Assembly (NCBI GenBank): GCA_043228905.1
Contig: JBHGNT010000013.1
Span: 9,982,001 to 10,046,000, forward strand
Source of the DNA: Azolla caroliniana
Lineage: Eukaryota > Polypodiophyta
DNA: 64,000 nt
Direction: 5' to 3'
Shown: piece after piece, positions 19,491 to 29,683 of the stretch
Layout of the letters: each line of letters opens with the position of its first letter
Position numbering within the stretch: the stretch's first letter is position 1
Made by a program: the position numbers and the translations under genes
The notes under the pieces: generated by a model
Seen by the model: the letters and a program-made list of their open reading frames with translations, nothing else
What the model was told of the DNA's origin: nothing
Database searches by the model: none

Positions 19491-20133
19491 ACTAACTGGA
19501 ACGATCCGGTCTTCTCTGAGGTCTTTACGATCACCTTTTGTAACTCGCCCAAGGTGTCGTCAAAAGAGACCGCCTCCACAGCACCGTTGATTTCTTCGTT
19601 GGGGGAGAGGACTCCGCATCCCCTGAGCCGCTCCTCCGCCCTCTTCCTTTCCTAGCCGCTGACGCCAGTTATAGTACAACCCCCACTGTCGGAGAACCAA
19701 AATTTCCTACCTATGGTACAAGTCTTCTTCCCTACTGTACACTTGTGGGGTTTTTCCGAGGTGTCCGGACTATCGCGGCCCCACGCCTTGATAGCCCTCT
19801 CTAAAAATCCCCTCGGGTTTCGCCTCCGTCAAGAACTAGACCGAGTGACGCTCGTCCTGGCTCTTAACTCTTGCATAGGCCGAACCGTTGTCCAGCACCT
19901 TCGTCTCCATCCGTGCCGCCGTGATATATGGTTCTCCTAGTATAACCAAATGTGAGGACGTCTCTTGCACGAAGAAGTGCCGGTTGATCTCGACATCACC
20001 AATTTTCACCCGTACGTTCGGCAAAGCTCCATGTAGTTCTTCCGTGACGCGCGTCGCTGCCCGTATTTTCCAGCCGTGTTTGGTGTTGATCGGCCATTTT
20101 CCCCTTTTGTAGAAGTCCATGGACATCAAGTTG
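19491..20133 (-). pseudogene. Gypsy-B protease C-terminal half and linker
   Basis: Continues directly from 26058 once Copia-D is removed: MSMDFYKRGKWPINTKH, then VKIGDVEINRHFFVQETSSHLVILGEPYITAA, a retropepsin-like flap/C-terminal half. The linker toward RT (SEEIYGAVEAVSFDDTLGE) is around 19560-19600. Confidence 0.75.
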
Positions 20134-20544
20134 TGTTGAGCGGTAAGCTCAACCGGAGCCGGATCGGCTGAAGAAGCCGGAGCCGGTAAGCGAGACGGAT
20201 CGGGCGAAACGGATCGGTATGACGGTGAGCAACCGAACCGGCAAGCAGTGGGGGCCAGGTGCAATCCGTAACCGGAAGTCCAATCGGAGGCCTAGTATAG
20301 GATAGACTACTAGGTAGCTATAGTCTCGTAGTAAGTGTCAGATGCTCGTGTGAGCATTGAAGTACATGGTACTTCTGTCAGTCCCAAGAGGACTTGTATA
20401 AATAGTGCTACTTAGCACAGTGTGTATACAGAGTCTTGATATAATTTTGAAATTGTGTTCTGCTCTCTCTCTCTCTCTCTGTCTCTGTCTCTCTCTCTCT
20501 CTGTTGTTCTCTGTTTTACGCTTCCGCAAACACTTACGTTTACA
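20134..20544 (+). repeat. Copia-D 5' LTR
   Basis: Starts TGTTGAGCGGTAAGCTCAAC (hairpin GTTGAGC/GCTCAAC). TATA box TATAAATA at 20397-20404, CT-rich microsatellite at about 20459-20503, ends ACGTTTACA. Followed at 20545 by TGGTATCAGAGC, the tRNA-Met primer site. Confidence 0.93.
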
Positions 20545-20638
20545 TGGTATCAGAGCGCGAGGGTTGAGAACCTCTGCTGCAGACACTTACTCTTGAGAAG
20601 AAAACCCTAACAGGTCGAAAACAGACACAGTAGAAGAC

Positions 20639-22420
20639 ATGGATAGAGGCATGGCTACGTCGCTCCCGGTGGAGAAGCTCAACAGGAGCAACTACGCATC
20701 CTGGTCTTACAAGATGCACCAGTACCTTCTTGGACACAGGTACTGGAGTTATGTCGAAGGAGCGAATGATGCGACGCCCGACTCAGCACACAAGGACTTC
20801 CCGGTATGGGAACAAGCGGCAAGCAGGGTGATGTACTGCTTCGCGTCCAGTGTCGGCGATCAGCTGCTCAGCCACATCCCTGACGCCAAGACACCGAAGG
20901 ATGCTTGGGGGAACCTGAAAAAGGTTTTCGCCGCAAGCACCACTGCCCGGAAGCTGCAACTCAAACAGGAGTTGAGCAATGTTCGACAGAAGAACATGTC
21001 CGTGGCAGACTACACGGGCCAGATAAAGGAGATCTGCGACTCGCTCGCCTCTATCAATGTTACCGTAGAGGAAGATGAGATGGTGCAGGTATGTCTCGGA
21101 GGCCTGGCGTCCAAGTTCGGAGTGTTCCGGACTGCGGTGTGTACAAGGGAGAATACCCCCTCATTCTTCGACTTACAGTCGATGCTCCTTGTAGAGGAGA
21201 ACCACGCCGGTGCATCTACTAGTGCATCCCCGGACAGCCGAATGTTGTACACGGGAACGGATCGGCTCCGTGGGCATGGTGGAAGAGGTGGGTCAGCACG
21301 CAATGGAGGCGGCCGGCAAGAGCAGGAACGGAGGCACTATGAGCGTGCCGACAACAGTTTCGGGACTTCCACAAGCAGGGGGAGTCAAGGCGGTGCCGGA
21401 GGCCGGCAAGACAAATCCGCTACGGAATGATGGTATTGTGGCAAAAAAGGCCACAGGGAAAGCGAGTGCTGGAGAAAGCGTGCCGATTCGGACAAATCCA
21501 GATCCGGCAAGACCGGTAAGGATGGCCGGCAAAACTTGCACTACGCAAACGGATCAGGAGGATCAGGAACCGGAAAGGCCGGTAAGGGGCCAGCCTTGGT
21601 GATGAATCACGAGGCAAACTCAATGAAGAAGACCACTTCCAAAACGGAGGAAGTGTGGTATGTTGATTCCGGCGCGTCGAACCACATGACGAGCCACAAA
21701 GAGTGGTTCTCCTTTCTGGAGAAACCGGATCGATCAGGAGTAGTCGAAACCGGAGATGACACTCCTCACCCAATCGTGCACGTCGGAGAAGTCCCTCTAA
21801 GCCACGTCGGACAGAAAGGGAAGTTGATGAACATATTACACGTTCCGACAATCACGAAGAACCTAGTGTCCGTCGATCAGATTGTCGACTAGGGGATGCA
21901 GGTGTGGTTTACGCACCTCGGGTGCTTCATTGAGGATAAGGGCGAAGTCATTGTGCAAGGGCGCAGAGACGGGAGGATGTTTATCCTCAACACCAATGAC
22001 TTTGGCACCGCTCTGTTCGCGAAACAACAGAAGGTCGAGTCGGACATCGACCTGTGGCACAAACGGATAGGCCACGTCAACTACCGGAGGCTTGAAGACC
22101 TGCAAACGAAACAAGTCGTTTTCGGTTTGCCGAAGTTCAGCAGCCGGAGAGCCGAAATTTGTGAAGCCTGCCAACTTGGGAAGCAACACCGGCTTCCATT
22201 CCCCACTGAACGGAACCGGAGCCGTAACAACCTCGATCTCATCCATTCGAATGTGTGGGGACCGGCACAAAGTGTAAGCCTTGGCGGGAGCCGATACTTC
22301 GTCTCCTTCATCAACGACTATACTCGACATACTTGGATCTACCTCATTGAGCGGAAGAGCGAAGTCTTCGACTGTTTCCGGAGCCTCCAGAAGATGGTGG
22401 AACGGGAATCGGAGAGGAAT
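20639..22420 (+). pseudogene. Copia-D Gag, protease and integrase N-terminal part
   Basis: The ATG at 20639 opens a Gag of UBN2 type (NYASWSYKMHQYLLG, AWGNLKKVFAAS, QVCLGGLASKFGVFRTAV) with a Gly/Arg-rich tail and a CCHC knuckle near 21430, whose first Cys codon is TGA here where Copia-A has TGC. The same frame continues through protease (WYVDSGASNHM, near 21658) to a TAG at 21890-21892, then integrase (LWHKRIGHVNYRRLEDLQ, CEACQLGKQHRLPFP, D in HSNVWGP). Apart from the TGA and TAG this is a single frame of about 590 codons. Copia-A has the same TAG. Confidence 0.88.
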
Positions 22421-24621
22421 ATTTTTCCGGCCAATTCAGTAGTTATCTGCAGCAGAAGGGAATTCGGCGAGAGTTCAGCTGCAGATACACACCGGAGCAA
22501 AACGGTGTGGCCGAAAGGAAGAACCGAACACTCGTCGAAGCGGCAAGAGCAATGCTGGAGGAGAAGAGCATGCCCCGGTTCTACTGGGCGGAGGCGGTCC
22601 GGACGACCGTCTACATACAAAACCGCATTGGTGACAAGGTGTCAGCTCATGAGATGTATTTCGGGCGCAAGCCGAACTTAAGACACCTTCGGATATTCGG
22701 CAGCATAGCGTATGTGCATGTGCCGGATCAGAAGAGCAAAATCGGAAAAATGCATCCTAGTCGGCTATGCTCAAGAGCAAAAGGGGTATAAGTGCTATAA
22801 CCCCCGGACGAAGGAAGTCTGAGTTAGCCGGGATGTCGAGTTCGATGAATTGGCATGGCATCCTGGTACTTCGTACCGACTCCGACTTCCGATCCCGACC
22901 CAATGTCAGAAGATCAGGCCAGTGAGCCTGAATCAGCCCTGGCAGAGGATGATGAAGCTGGGACTCAAGATGAGAGTCCGGAATCGTTACGGTTGAGTGG
23001 ACCGAACGAGCGACTTAGTCAGTTGGACCAGTCGGATGAAGAGACGGCAAGTGGTGGAGACTCTGTCGTGCTCTCCCCGCGCAAGGGACCGAGGAGACGG
23101 TTCACGCGCAAAGAGAAGGGGAAGAGGAAGATGCCGGAATTCAAAACCGGCAAGGATGAGTCGGATCGGTGCGTCTCCGACTTAGGAAAGGAGAAAGGCG
23201 GATCTTCGGCAACGAAGACCGAACTGGCCAAGAAGGGCCTCAAATCAGGTGACGGTGCGTTGCGCCGATCAACCCGCTAGAAGGATCCCGTCATGCGGTA
23301 CGGGTATAATGAATACATGGCGCATCATTATGCGTACATGACTAAGGTGATAGAAATGCATGAGCCGGAGAGCTACGCAGAAGTGGCAAAGGACACAAAT
23401 TGGCGTGCCGCTATGGACGAAGAAATGCGGGCACTCGATGCCAACGAAACTTGGGACCTAGTTGATCCTCCCCGTCACTGTAAACCGATCGGATGCAAGT
23501 GGGTGTACAAGGTCAAGTACAACGCCGACGGTTCTGTTAACCGGTACAAAGCCCGGTTAGTGGCGAAGGGATACGCGCAGACCCACGGAATCGACTACGA
23601 CGAGACCTTCGCTCCTGTGGCGAAGATGACGACGGTTCGTGTGGTACTGGCGGTTGCTGCGGCAAGGGGGTGGCATCTTCACCAGATGGATGTGAAGAAC
23701 ACCTTCCTTCAAGGAGAGCTTGAAGAAGAAGTCTTTATGACTCAGCCCCCCGGATTTCAATCGGAGATGAACAAGTGGGCGGTATGCCGACTGAAGAAAT
23801 CGCTTTATGGCTTGAAGCAAGCCCCCCGAGCTTGGAACGCGAAGATCACGCACCGGTTGCGTAAGCTGGGGTTTGCTGTCTCTAAGTCGGACTCTTCGTT
23901 GTTCATCCGGCAAGGCTCTGACGGTCCGGTATGTATACTCTTGTATGTGGATGATTTAGTCATCACCGGACCAGGTCTTCCCGAAATCAACCGCGTCAAG
24001 TCCCAGTTGTCAGACGCATTCGAAATGAAGGACCTGGGGGACCTTCATTATTTTCTTGGGATCGAAGTGATCCGGACCCCCAACGGCATATTGCTCTCAC
24101 AACGACATTACGTGTTGAATATGCTGTATAAGTTCGGCATGACGGATTGCCGACCTGTCTCCACACCCCTGGACCGGAACCAGAAGCTCCGTCCCAACTC
24201 CGGACCGGCCTGCAATGAGCAACGGTTCCGACAGGTTGTCGGAAGCCTGATCTACTTAACCATCACCCGACCTGACATCAGCTATCCGGTCGTCATGATA
24301 AGTCAGTTCATGCAGAAGCCGACCGTGGAGCACCTTCAGTGCGCGCAACAAATATTACGATATGTCAGCGGCACTAAGGATCGGGGACTGCTATACCGGC
24401 GCGGTATACCCGAAGAGCTTGTCGGTTACACAGATGCTGACTGGGCCGGCGATGCGTATGATCACTGCTCCACTTCCGGATACATGTTCTCCATAGGTAG
24501 CGTGGCCGTTGCGTGGAGCAGCAAGAAGCAGCCCACAGTGGCTTTGTCAAGCACTGAGGCTGAGTACCGGGCCGCTACCGTTGCCACTTGTGAAGCCATC
24601 TGGCTTCGGCGACTGCTGTGA
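22421..24621 (+). pseudogene. Copia-D integrase core end and reverse transcriptase
   Basis: A deletion of about 35 bases at 22421 (relative to Copia-A) removes the LRSDGG block with the second catalytic Asp and shifts frame. The E-containing GVAERKNR block is open at 22507-22791. Another short deletion near 22740 and a TGA near 22820 follow. From 22855 the frame is open through a Ser/Glu-rich linker, a TAG at 23278-23280, and then an intact RT (WVYKVKYNADGSVNRYKARLVAKGYAQ, LLYVDDLVITG near 23940) and RNase H start (YTDADWAGD, ALSSTEAEYRA) to a TGA at 24619. Confidence 0.88.
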
Positions 24622-24624
24622 GAC

Positions 24625-25536
24625 TTGCGGATCGAGGTACTGACCCCGATCCCGATTTACTGCGATAACATGAGCAGCTTGCAGCTCGCCAGGAACCTTG
24701 TGTTTCATGCTCGCACAAAGCACATCGAGGTGCACTACCACTTCGTGCGTGAGCGGGTCTTGAGCGGTGAAGTTGACCTACGGTATGTTCATACAGATCG
24801 GCAAGTTGCCGACATCTTCTCCAAGCCGCTCGGATCGGACAAGTTGCAGCACTTTACCGACATGCTTGGTATTCAGCATCTCGACGTGCCGCACTTGAGC
24901 GGGAGAAGCAAGGGCAAAGTCTCTACCGAAACGGGCAAAGGCCAAAAAACTATTGAACCCGTCGGTAAGAGGAGTGCCGGAAGAAGAGGAGACAAGAAGA
25001 TGAAGGAAGCCGAGTCGACGAAGGAAGTCGACACATCCGAACAGGTCGGAGCAAGCGGCTGTGAAGAAGAGTTGTGCACTCAGGAAGAGAAGTGCATGAT
25101 ATGCGGAGGTCATCACGACGGTACTAACCATGATGCGGAGTCGAATGAAGAATTCGATTTCGGTTCACTGGCTGAAGAAGCCGAGGGAAGCATGGAGAAG
25201 GCCAAGACTCGGAAGTGGTCCGATGTGGTGAGAGGCCTGAAGCCGGAAGTCAAATCGGAGTGTACCGATTCGGACAAGAGCTGGAACGAGTCGGAGACAG
25301 CTGACTCGGATCAACAGATGGATCCGGATGAGTCGGATCGACTGAAGGCCAAGGGGACACGGACACAGCGGAAGTCGATGCCATCGTGGGAGAACCGACG
25401 GATCGGCAAGCGCTGGAGTCACAGCAACGTGAGTGCTGAGATGGGCCTATTGAGCAAACATGCCGACCGAGATGGTCGAGGCGCACAGAACCAAAGGGGT
25501 CGCGGCAAACGGGACCGGACCGGACGAGGAGCGTGA
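24625..25536 (+). CDS. Copia-D RNase H end and charged C-terminal extension
   Basis: In frame with RT after one TGA. The first about 85 residues complete RNase H (IYCDNMSSLQLARN, ARTKHIEVHYHFVRERV, DIFSKPLGSDKLQHF). About 215 further residues continue where copia Pol normally stops. The extension is rich in Lys, Glu, Ser and Asp, contains CMICGGHHDGTNHD (near 25093; Cys/His spacing of a small zinc motif) and a KWSDVVRGLKPE block, and ends Arg/Gly-rich. Copia-A keeps the WYDVVKGLKPE block and the basic tail over 225 open codons but lacks the Cys/His segment. Because two insertions of different age both keep it, it is part of the family's protein. Confidence 0.7.
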   Translation: MRIEVLTPIPIYCDNMSSLQLARNLVFHARTKHIEVHYHFVRERVLSGEVDLRYVHTDRQVADIFSKPLGSDKLQHFTDMLGIQHLDVPHLSGRSKGKVSTETGKGQKTIEPVGKRSAGRRGDKKMKEAESTKEVDTSEQVGASGCEEELCTQEEKCMICGGHHDGTNHDAESNEEFDFGSLAEEAEGSMEKAKTRKWSDVVRGLKPEVKSECTDSDKSWNESETADSDQQMDPDESDRLKAKGTRTQRKSMPSWENRRIGKRWSHSNVSAEMGLLSKHADRDGRGAQNQRGRGKRDRTGRGA

Positions 25537-25614
25537 GCAAGGCGGAGTGACGCCAGGAGAAGTCGGTTGGAAGAACCAACTGCCACAGAGGTCGACACTA
25601 CGACCCCACCTCAA

Positions 25615-25632
25615 GTTGAGCTTGAGGGGGAG
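25615..25632 (+). other. Polypurine tract of Copia-D
   Basis: GTTGAGCTTGAGGGGGAG abuts the 3' LTR. Together with the preceding CTCAA it forms a CTCAAG/CTTGAG palindrome. Copia-A has the same arrangement at about 29187-29207. Confidence 0.75.
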
Positions 25633-25960
25633 TGTTGAGCGGCAAGCTCAACCGGAGCCGGATCCGCTGAATAAGCCGGAGTTGGTAAGCGAGACGGATC
25701 GGGCGAAACGGATCGGTATGACGGTGAGCAACCGAACCGGCAAGTAGTGGGGGTCGAGTGCAATCCGTAACCGGAAGTCCAATCGGAATCCTAGTATAGG
25801 ATAGACTACTAGGTAGCTATAGTCTCGTAGTAAGTGTCAGATGCTCGTGTGAGCATTGAAGTACATGGTACTTCTGTCAGTCCCAAGAGGACTTGTATAA
25901 ATAGTGCTACTTAGCACAGTGTGTATACAGAGTCTTGATATAATTTTGAAATTGTGTTTT

Positions 25961-26017
<57 letters not shown>

Positions 26018-26057
26018 TGTTCTCTGTTTTACGCTTCCGCAAACACTTACGTTTACA
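25633..26057 (+). repeat. Copia-D 3' LTR
   Basis: Direct repeat of 20134-20544. Its CT repeat has expanded to about 50 bases (25962-26013). Confidence 0.93.
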
Positions 26058-26062
26058 AGTTG

Positions 26063-26675
26063 ATTTTTGAACCGTGGTCCACCAACGCCACCACCGGCTC
26101 CTGGACATCCCCGATCTTAACAGGGGTCTTCGTGGTCGCTCTGGCCCAGTGCGGACTCAAATGGTGGCTCTCTGCCAACTCGTCTTCTAGCGCCATGTCC
26201 TCTATGTGCGTCGTTCGCACTTCCACCGGCTTCTCTGGCTCTGGCTCTGTCAACAGCCTCTTCCTCTTCACCAAGTCTACGATGGAGTCGTGGAACTCCT
26301 TCTTGGCGATCCCGAGCACCTCCCTCAGCGATAGCTCCACTTTGTTGTCGAGGATACGTTCCTCCAGGACCTTTCGATTTCCGTGCTCAACCGGTACCTG
26401 GCCATCTTGGCTTTATCCGGTGCGTCGGTCGCACCGGCCTCATTCTGTTGTTGACCGAATCAGGTCTCGTACCGTTGCAAGGGCCCGGCCCCTCCAGTTT
26501 TACCTACTCACTTGTCTTCCACCAGAGCCTCGTAGTTCTGGCATGTGGCTTCAACGAAGCCCGTCTTCTCTTCGACCGGGTCACTCCACCCAGTTACCTC
26601 CCGGACCCGTTTTTCTGCGCGGTCCGCTTCTTCTTTCCTTAGCCGTGCGCCGGCAAGGCCTTCTAGCATCAACGA
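26063..26675 (-). pseudogene. Gypsy-B Gag tail and protease N-terminal half
   Basis: The frame 26053-26340 reads ELSLREVLGIAKKEFHDSIVD...VEVRTTHIEDMALEDE...VKIGDVQEPVVALVDHGSKINL. The last block is a retropepsin-type active site with DHGS rather than D[TS]G[AS]; Gypsy-E has DHGSEINL at the same place. The stretch 26341-26675 is broken by frameshifts relative to Gypsy-E. Confidence 0.8.
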
Positions 26676-27800
26676 CTAGAATCCGGCTTCGTCCGTCTTC
26701 TGGGCCTCACCACCTCCGACCCGGATCCCTGCCGACGCCGAGTAGTGGACGGTCTCCGCGTGGCGAGCCGCCGCCTCTTCCATCAACCGTTTCATACCCC
26801 CTCGTCCGACATTCAAGTCCAGGGCCCTTCGAGTCTCGCTAGCGTGCACCCGATCGTTCCATAGGTACATCATGTTGGCTCTCATCGCCTCGGCGATGTC
26901 CCCGCAGTCCCTCCGGACGTGGCCGACCGCGTCGCACCACAAACACCGGTTCCCAGCCAGAGGCCTTCGGTCACGGGCCTGTTCGCCGCCGTCCCTCCGT
27001 GCTTGTGCAATTTGGAGGTCCTTTACCATCCTAGTCAGCTCCTCTAGAGCTGCTCCTCCGCTCGAGCCTCTGACCATGGCGGTGGAAGTGGATCCGGTCG
27101 AGAGCCAGTCTCGGGTCTCTTCCCTTCGCGCTAGCGGGGTTGGCTCTAGATTCCTTGCTGCTACAGAGCCCTCCCCTGTTGATCCTTTATCGACCCACTC
27201 TCGTCGTTTGTCAAAACGGCCACAAACTCTCTTCACCACGGCCCAATCGGTCGTCAGCCCGTCATCAGTCTCCAACAGGAGACCCACCTGCTCCCGGTCC
27301 CTCACATCCACCGACATAACGAACAACAGGACGCGGCTCGTGTCTAGTACGGTCCGGTCGAGCGCCGAAAGATGCGCGAAGCGTTCTTCAAACTCCTAGA
27401 GGAGCACTAACACGTTTCTCCCCTTTTCGGGGGTCTCTACCCATTCCATGAAATCCCGTTTCGAGAGCCGAAGCGCGTCATCAAGCCCGTATTTTTCGAG
27501 GAGCCAACCTTCAAACTCTTCCCAGGTCCGGCTCTCAGCCCGTACCTCGAGCACCTTCGCATGGATGCCCGGCATTGCCACTCGAGGGAAACCGGTCAGT
27601 CGCCTCTCTTCTGGAATGTCTCTCATTACCATCTCGGCCTGGTAGGCCTCCAAATAGCTCGTGGCGTCCTTCCCACCGAACCGGCCTATCGTGCCAACGA
27701 CCGCTTCAATGGCCCTATCGAGGGCGCCTGCGCCTTCGCGCACACTCACTATCTGATCCACAGCCGAAGCCATGGCTTCCGCGAGATCCGACCCCTTCAT
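26676..27800 (-). pseudogene. Gypsy-B Gag
   Basis: Starts at the ATG at 27800, 23 bases past the primer site. It reads MKGSDLAEAMASAVDQIV, YLEAYQAEM, WEEFEGWLLEKYG, then an in-frame TAG near 27398 (Arg in Gypsy-E), and continues EFEERFAHLSALDRTVLDTSRVLLF to a CCHC knuckle CLWCDAVGHVRRDC near 26930. It is the same Gag family as Element 1. The remaining frame is open to 26676. Confidence 0.88.
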
Positions 27801-27822
27801 CTTTCTATTCCTCTGCCGCCTG

Positions 27823-27840
27823 TTCACGTCGGGTTCACCA
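27823..27840 (-). other. Primer binding site of Gypsy-B, tRNA-Trp type
   Basis: Minus TGGTGAACCCGACGTGAA, four bases from the 5' LTR, identical to the site in Element 1. Confidence 0.85.
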
Positions 27841-27844
27841 AATA

Positions 27845-28536
27845 TGTCGCATTGTTACGCGCGTGCGTGTAGATCGAGGCGGGACCACCGGGGTCTTGGA
27901 CCGAGAAATAGCTGAGAAGGAGGGGATCGGGAAGGCAACAGACGCACTTGCACGCGCACGGACGCAAGGCACACAGGAATCACAGTGCATGAACACAGCA
28001 AAACAAGACGACTAGAAGTCTAAGTATATGAACACGTATGTATATTAATTTGTATGTGTATATCAAGACGGTTACAACTAACAGGCCGGCAAGGCGAACA
28101 CCGACGCCTGTTCACTCACACGTAGAAGAGCGAGATGGAGACTCTGCAGGAAGCACACGGGCATTCCACGAAGCAGAGTCAGCCTCCCGAAACCTGCGCC
28201 CAACGAATACAGAGAAAGGAGGAGAAGAGCTCGGTCCCAGTCCGGCAGCACTTCGTCCTCCACTAAAAAAAAAGCGATCCCCTTTTCATTCCTCTCCCTC
28301 TCTTTTATAGCCCAAGGAGGGAGGCCGTTATCATTTGTTACATCATATTAATTCTCTGTCCTTTCGGACAGAGATACACCTCAATTCTCTCCCTATTGAA
28401 TGCGTGCTACCTAGGATTTCACCTCAGCCGACTTGTACCTACCTACTTACTATATAACGAAAGTGTGCTCACGTGTAAGGGCCGGTTTACACACGCTAAA
28501 TTCGGTTTCCGCCTAGGGACGGTTTTCTTCACGACA
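27845..28536 (-). repeat. Gypsy-B 5' LTR (right copy)
   Basis: TGTCGCATTG...TTCACGACA in plus orientation. Probable TATA box on minus from ctatataacg or ttttatag (28300-28460). Followed by target duplication ACGT (28537-28540). Confidence 0.9.
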
Positions 28537-28540
28537 ACGT

Positions 28541-29213
28541 GCCGCACTTGACGGGGAGAACGAGCAAAGGCAAAGAAACCGGTGCCATAATGGTCAAAGG
28601 CAAAGAAACTGCTGACGGCACCGGACAAGGAACTAGAAAGGGAAGAACCAACAAAGGGGGAGACATGAGGAAAAAGGAAGCCGAGTCAACAAAGGAAGTC
28701 GGCACATCCAAACAAGTCAGAATGAGTGGCAGCAGCAGCAGAGTCAAGAAGGACAGAGCCAACCGGAAGGAGAAGGCCAAGACCCGGACATGGTATGATG
28801 TGGTGAAGGGCCTGAAACCGGAAGACGAGTTGGAGAACACCGACTCGGACAAGAGCGGGAACAAATCGGAGACAGCCAATTCGCTTCAACAGTTGGATTC
28901 GGAGGAGCTGGATCAACTAAAGGCCAAGCGGACACGGACGCAACAGAAGGCGACGCCAACACGAAGGAACCGACGGGTCAACAAGCGTCGGAGTCGCAGT
29001 AGCGAGGGAGCTGAAATGGGCATGTTGAGTAGACAAGCCGACCAAGGAGGTCAAGGTGTGCAGTACCAAACGGGTTGCCGCAAGCGGAACCGGACTGGAC
29101 GTGGAGCGCGAGCAAGGCGGAACGACGTCAAAAGGAGCCGGGTGGAAGGACCGGCTGCCACAAACACCAACACCACGATCCGAGCTCAAGTTGAGCTTGA
29201 GGGAGAGTGTTGA
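28541..29213 (+). pseudogene. Copia-A C-terminal extension of the polyprotein
   Basis: Resumes Copia-A exactly where Gypsy-B cut it: Copia-D reads DVPHLSGRSKGK across the joint and this segment reads PHLTGRTSKGKETG. It is open to the TGA at 29211-29213, with the shared TWYDVVKGLKPE block and a basic Arg-rich tail. It is separated from RNase H only by the insertion. Confidence 0.8.
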
Positions 29214-29683
29214 GTGAACAAGCTCAACCGGATCCGGATCGGCTGAATAAGCCAGAGCTGGATCGGCATCCGGAAGGATGAGCCGGATCGGTATCAGGAT
29301 GGTATCCGGAAACAACCGGCCGGATCGGGCAGATGGATCAGAGAGCCGGATTCGAGTGCGAACCGGAAGCCTAGTAGTAGCCTAGACTACTAGGTAATCA
29401 TTGTCTCGTAGTTAGTGTCAGTCGCTCGTATGAGCATTGAAGTACATAGTACTTCTATCAGTCCTTTTGAGGACTTTTATAAATAGTGTTGTTTAGCACG
29501 TTGTATGTAAAGAGCTTACAGAGTGTTCTTATTATTTTGAATCTACGTTTACGTTCTACTCTCTTTGTCTCTCCCGCGTATACTCTCTGTGTATTAAGCT
29601 TCTCCATTAAACCTTCATCTTATTCTCTGTTGCTATCCGATTGAGCCGGTTCTGTCTAACACTTCCACACGTTAACTTTCACA
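29208..29683 (+). repeat. Copia-A 3' LTR
   Basis: Direct repeat of 5164-5591 with more substitutions and some indels (476 versus 428 bases), so Copia-A is older than Copia-D. Ends TTAACTTTCACA, followed by target copy CCATA. Confidence 0.9.

Larger units (their letters stand above)
20134..26057 (+). mobile_element. Copia-D: young Ty1/copia element inside Gypsy-B protease
   Basis: 5.9-kb element with LTRs 20134-20544 and 25633-26057 and target duplication AGTTG (20129-20133 and 26058-26062). LTRs differ by roughly 10 substitutions and by the length of a CT repeat. The polyprotein is nearly collinear but carries a TGA in the zinc knuckle, a TAG after protease, deletions in integrase and a few more stops. 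It is inserted between the Leu and Met codons just past the Gypsy-B protease active site. Confidence 0.93.
9664..28536 (-). mobile_element. Gypsy-B: Ty3/gypsy element with FLDD polymerase, interrupted twice
   Basis: Minus-strand element inside the RNase H/C-terminal junction of Copia-A. LTRs are 9664-10357 and 27845-28536. The duplicated target is ATGT (9660-9663) and ACGT (28537-28540); Copia-D shows ACGT as the original. The coding order from the right is PBS, gag, protease, RT, RNase H, integrase. Gypsy-C sits in the integrase tail and Copia-D sits exactly within the protease. Frameshifts, an in-frame TAG in gag, an internal duplication in RT and a deletion in integrase make it non-autonomous. 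Gypsy-E (48747-56802) is its close relative. Confidence 0.9.
5164..29683 (+). mobile_element. Copia-A: old Ty1/copia element, interrupted by Gypsy-B
   Basis: LTRs are 5164-5591 and 29208-29683. The target duplication CCATA is at 5159-5163 and 29684-29688. Order on plus is LTR, tRNA-Met PBS, gag, protease, integrase, RT-RNase H (5686-9660), then Gypsy-B (9664-28536), then the last part of the polyprotein (28541-29213), a purine tract and the LTR. Copia-D is a younger member of the same family and provides the alignment that places every break. Confidence 0.9.
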
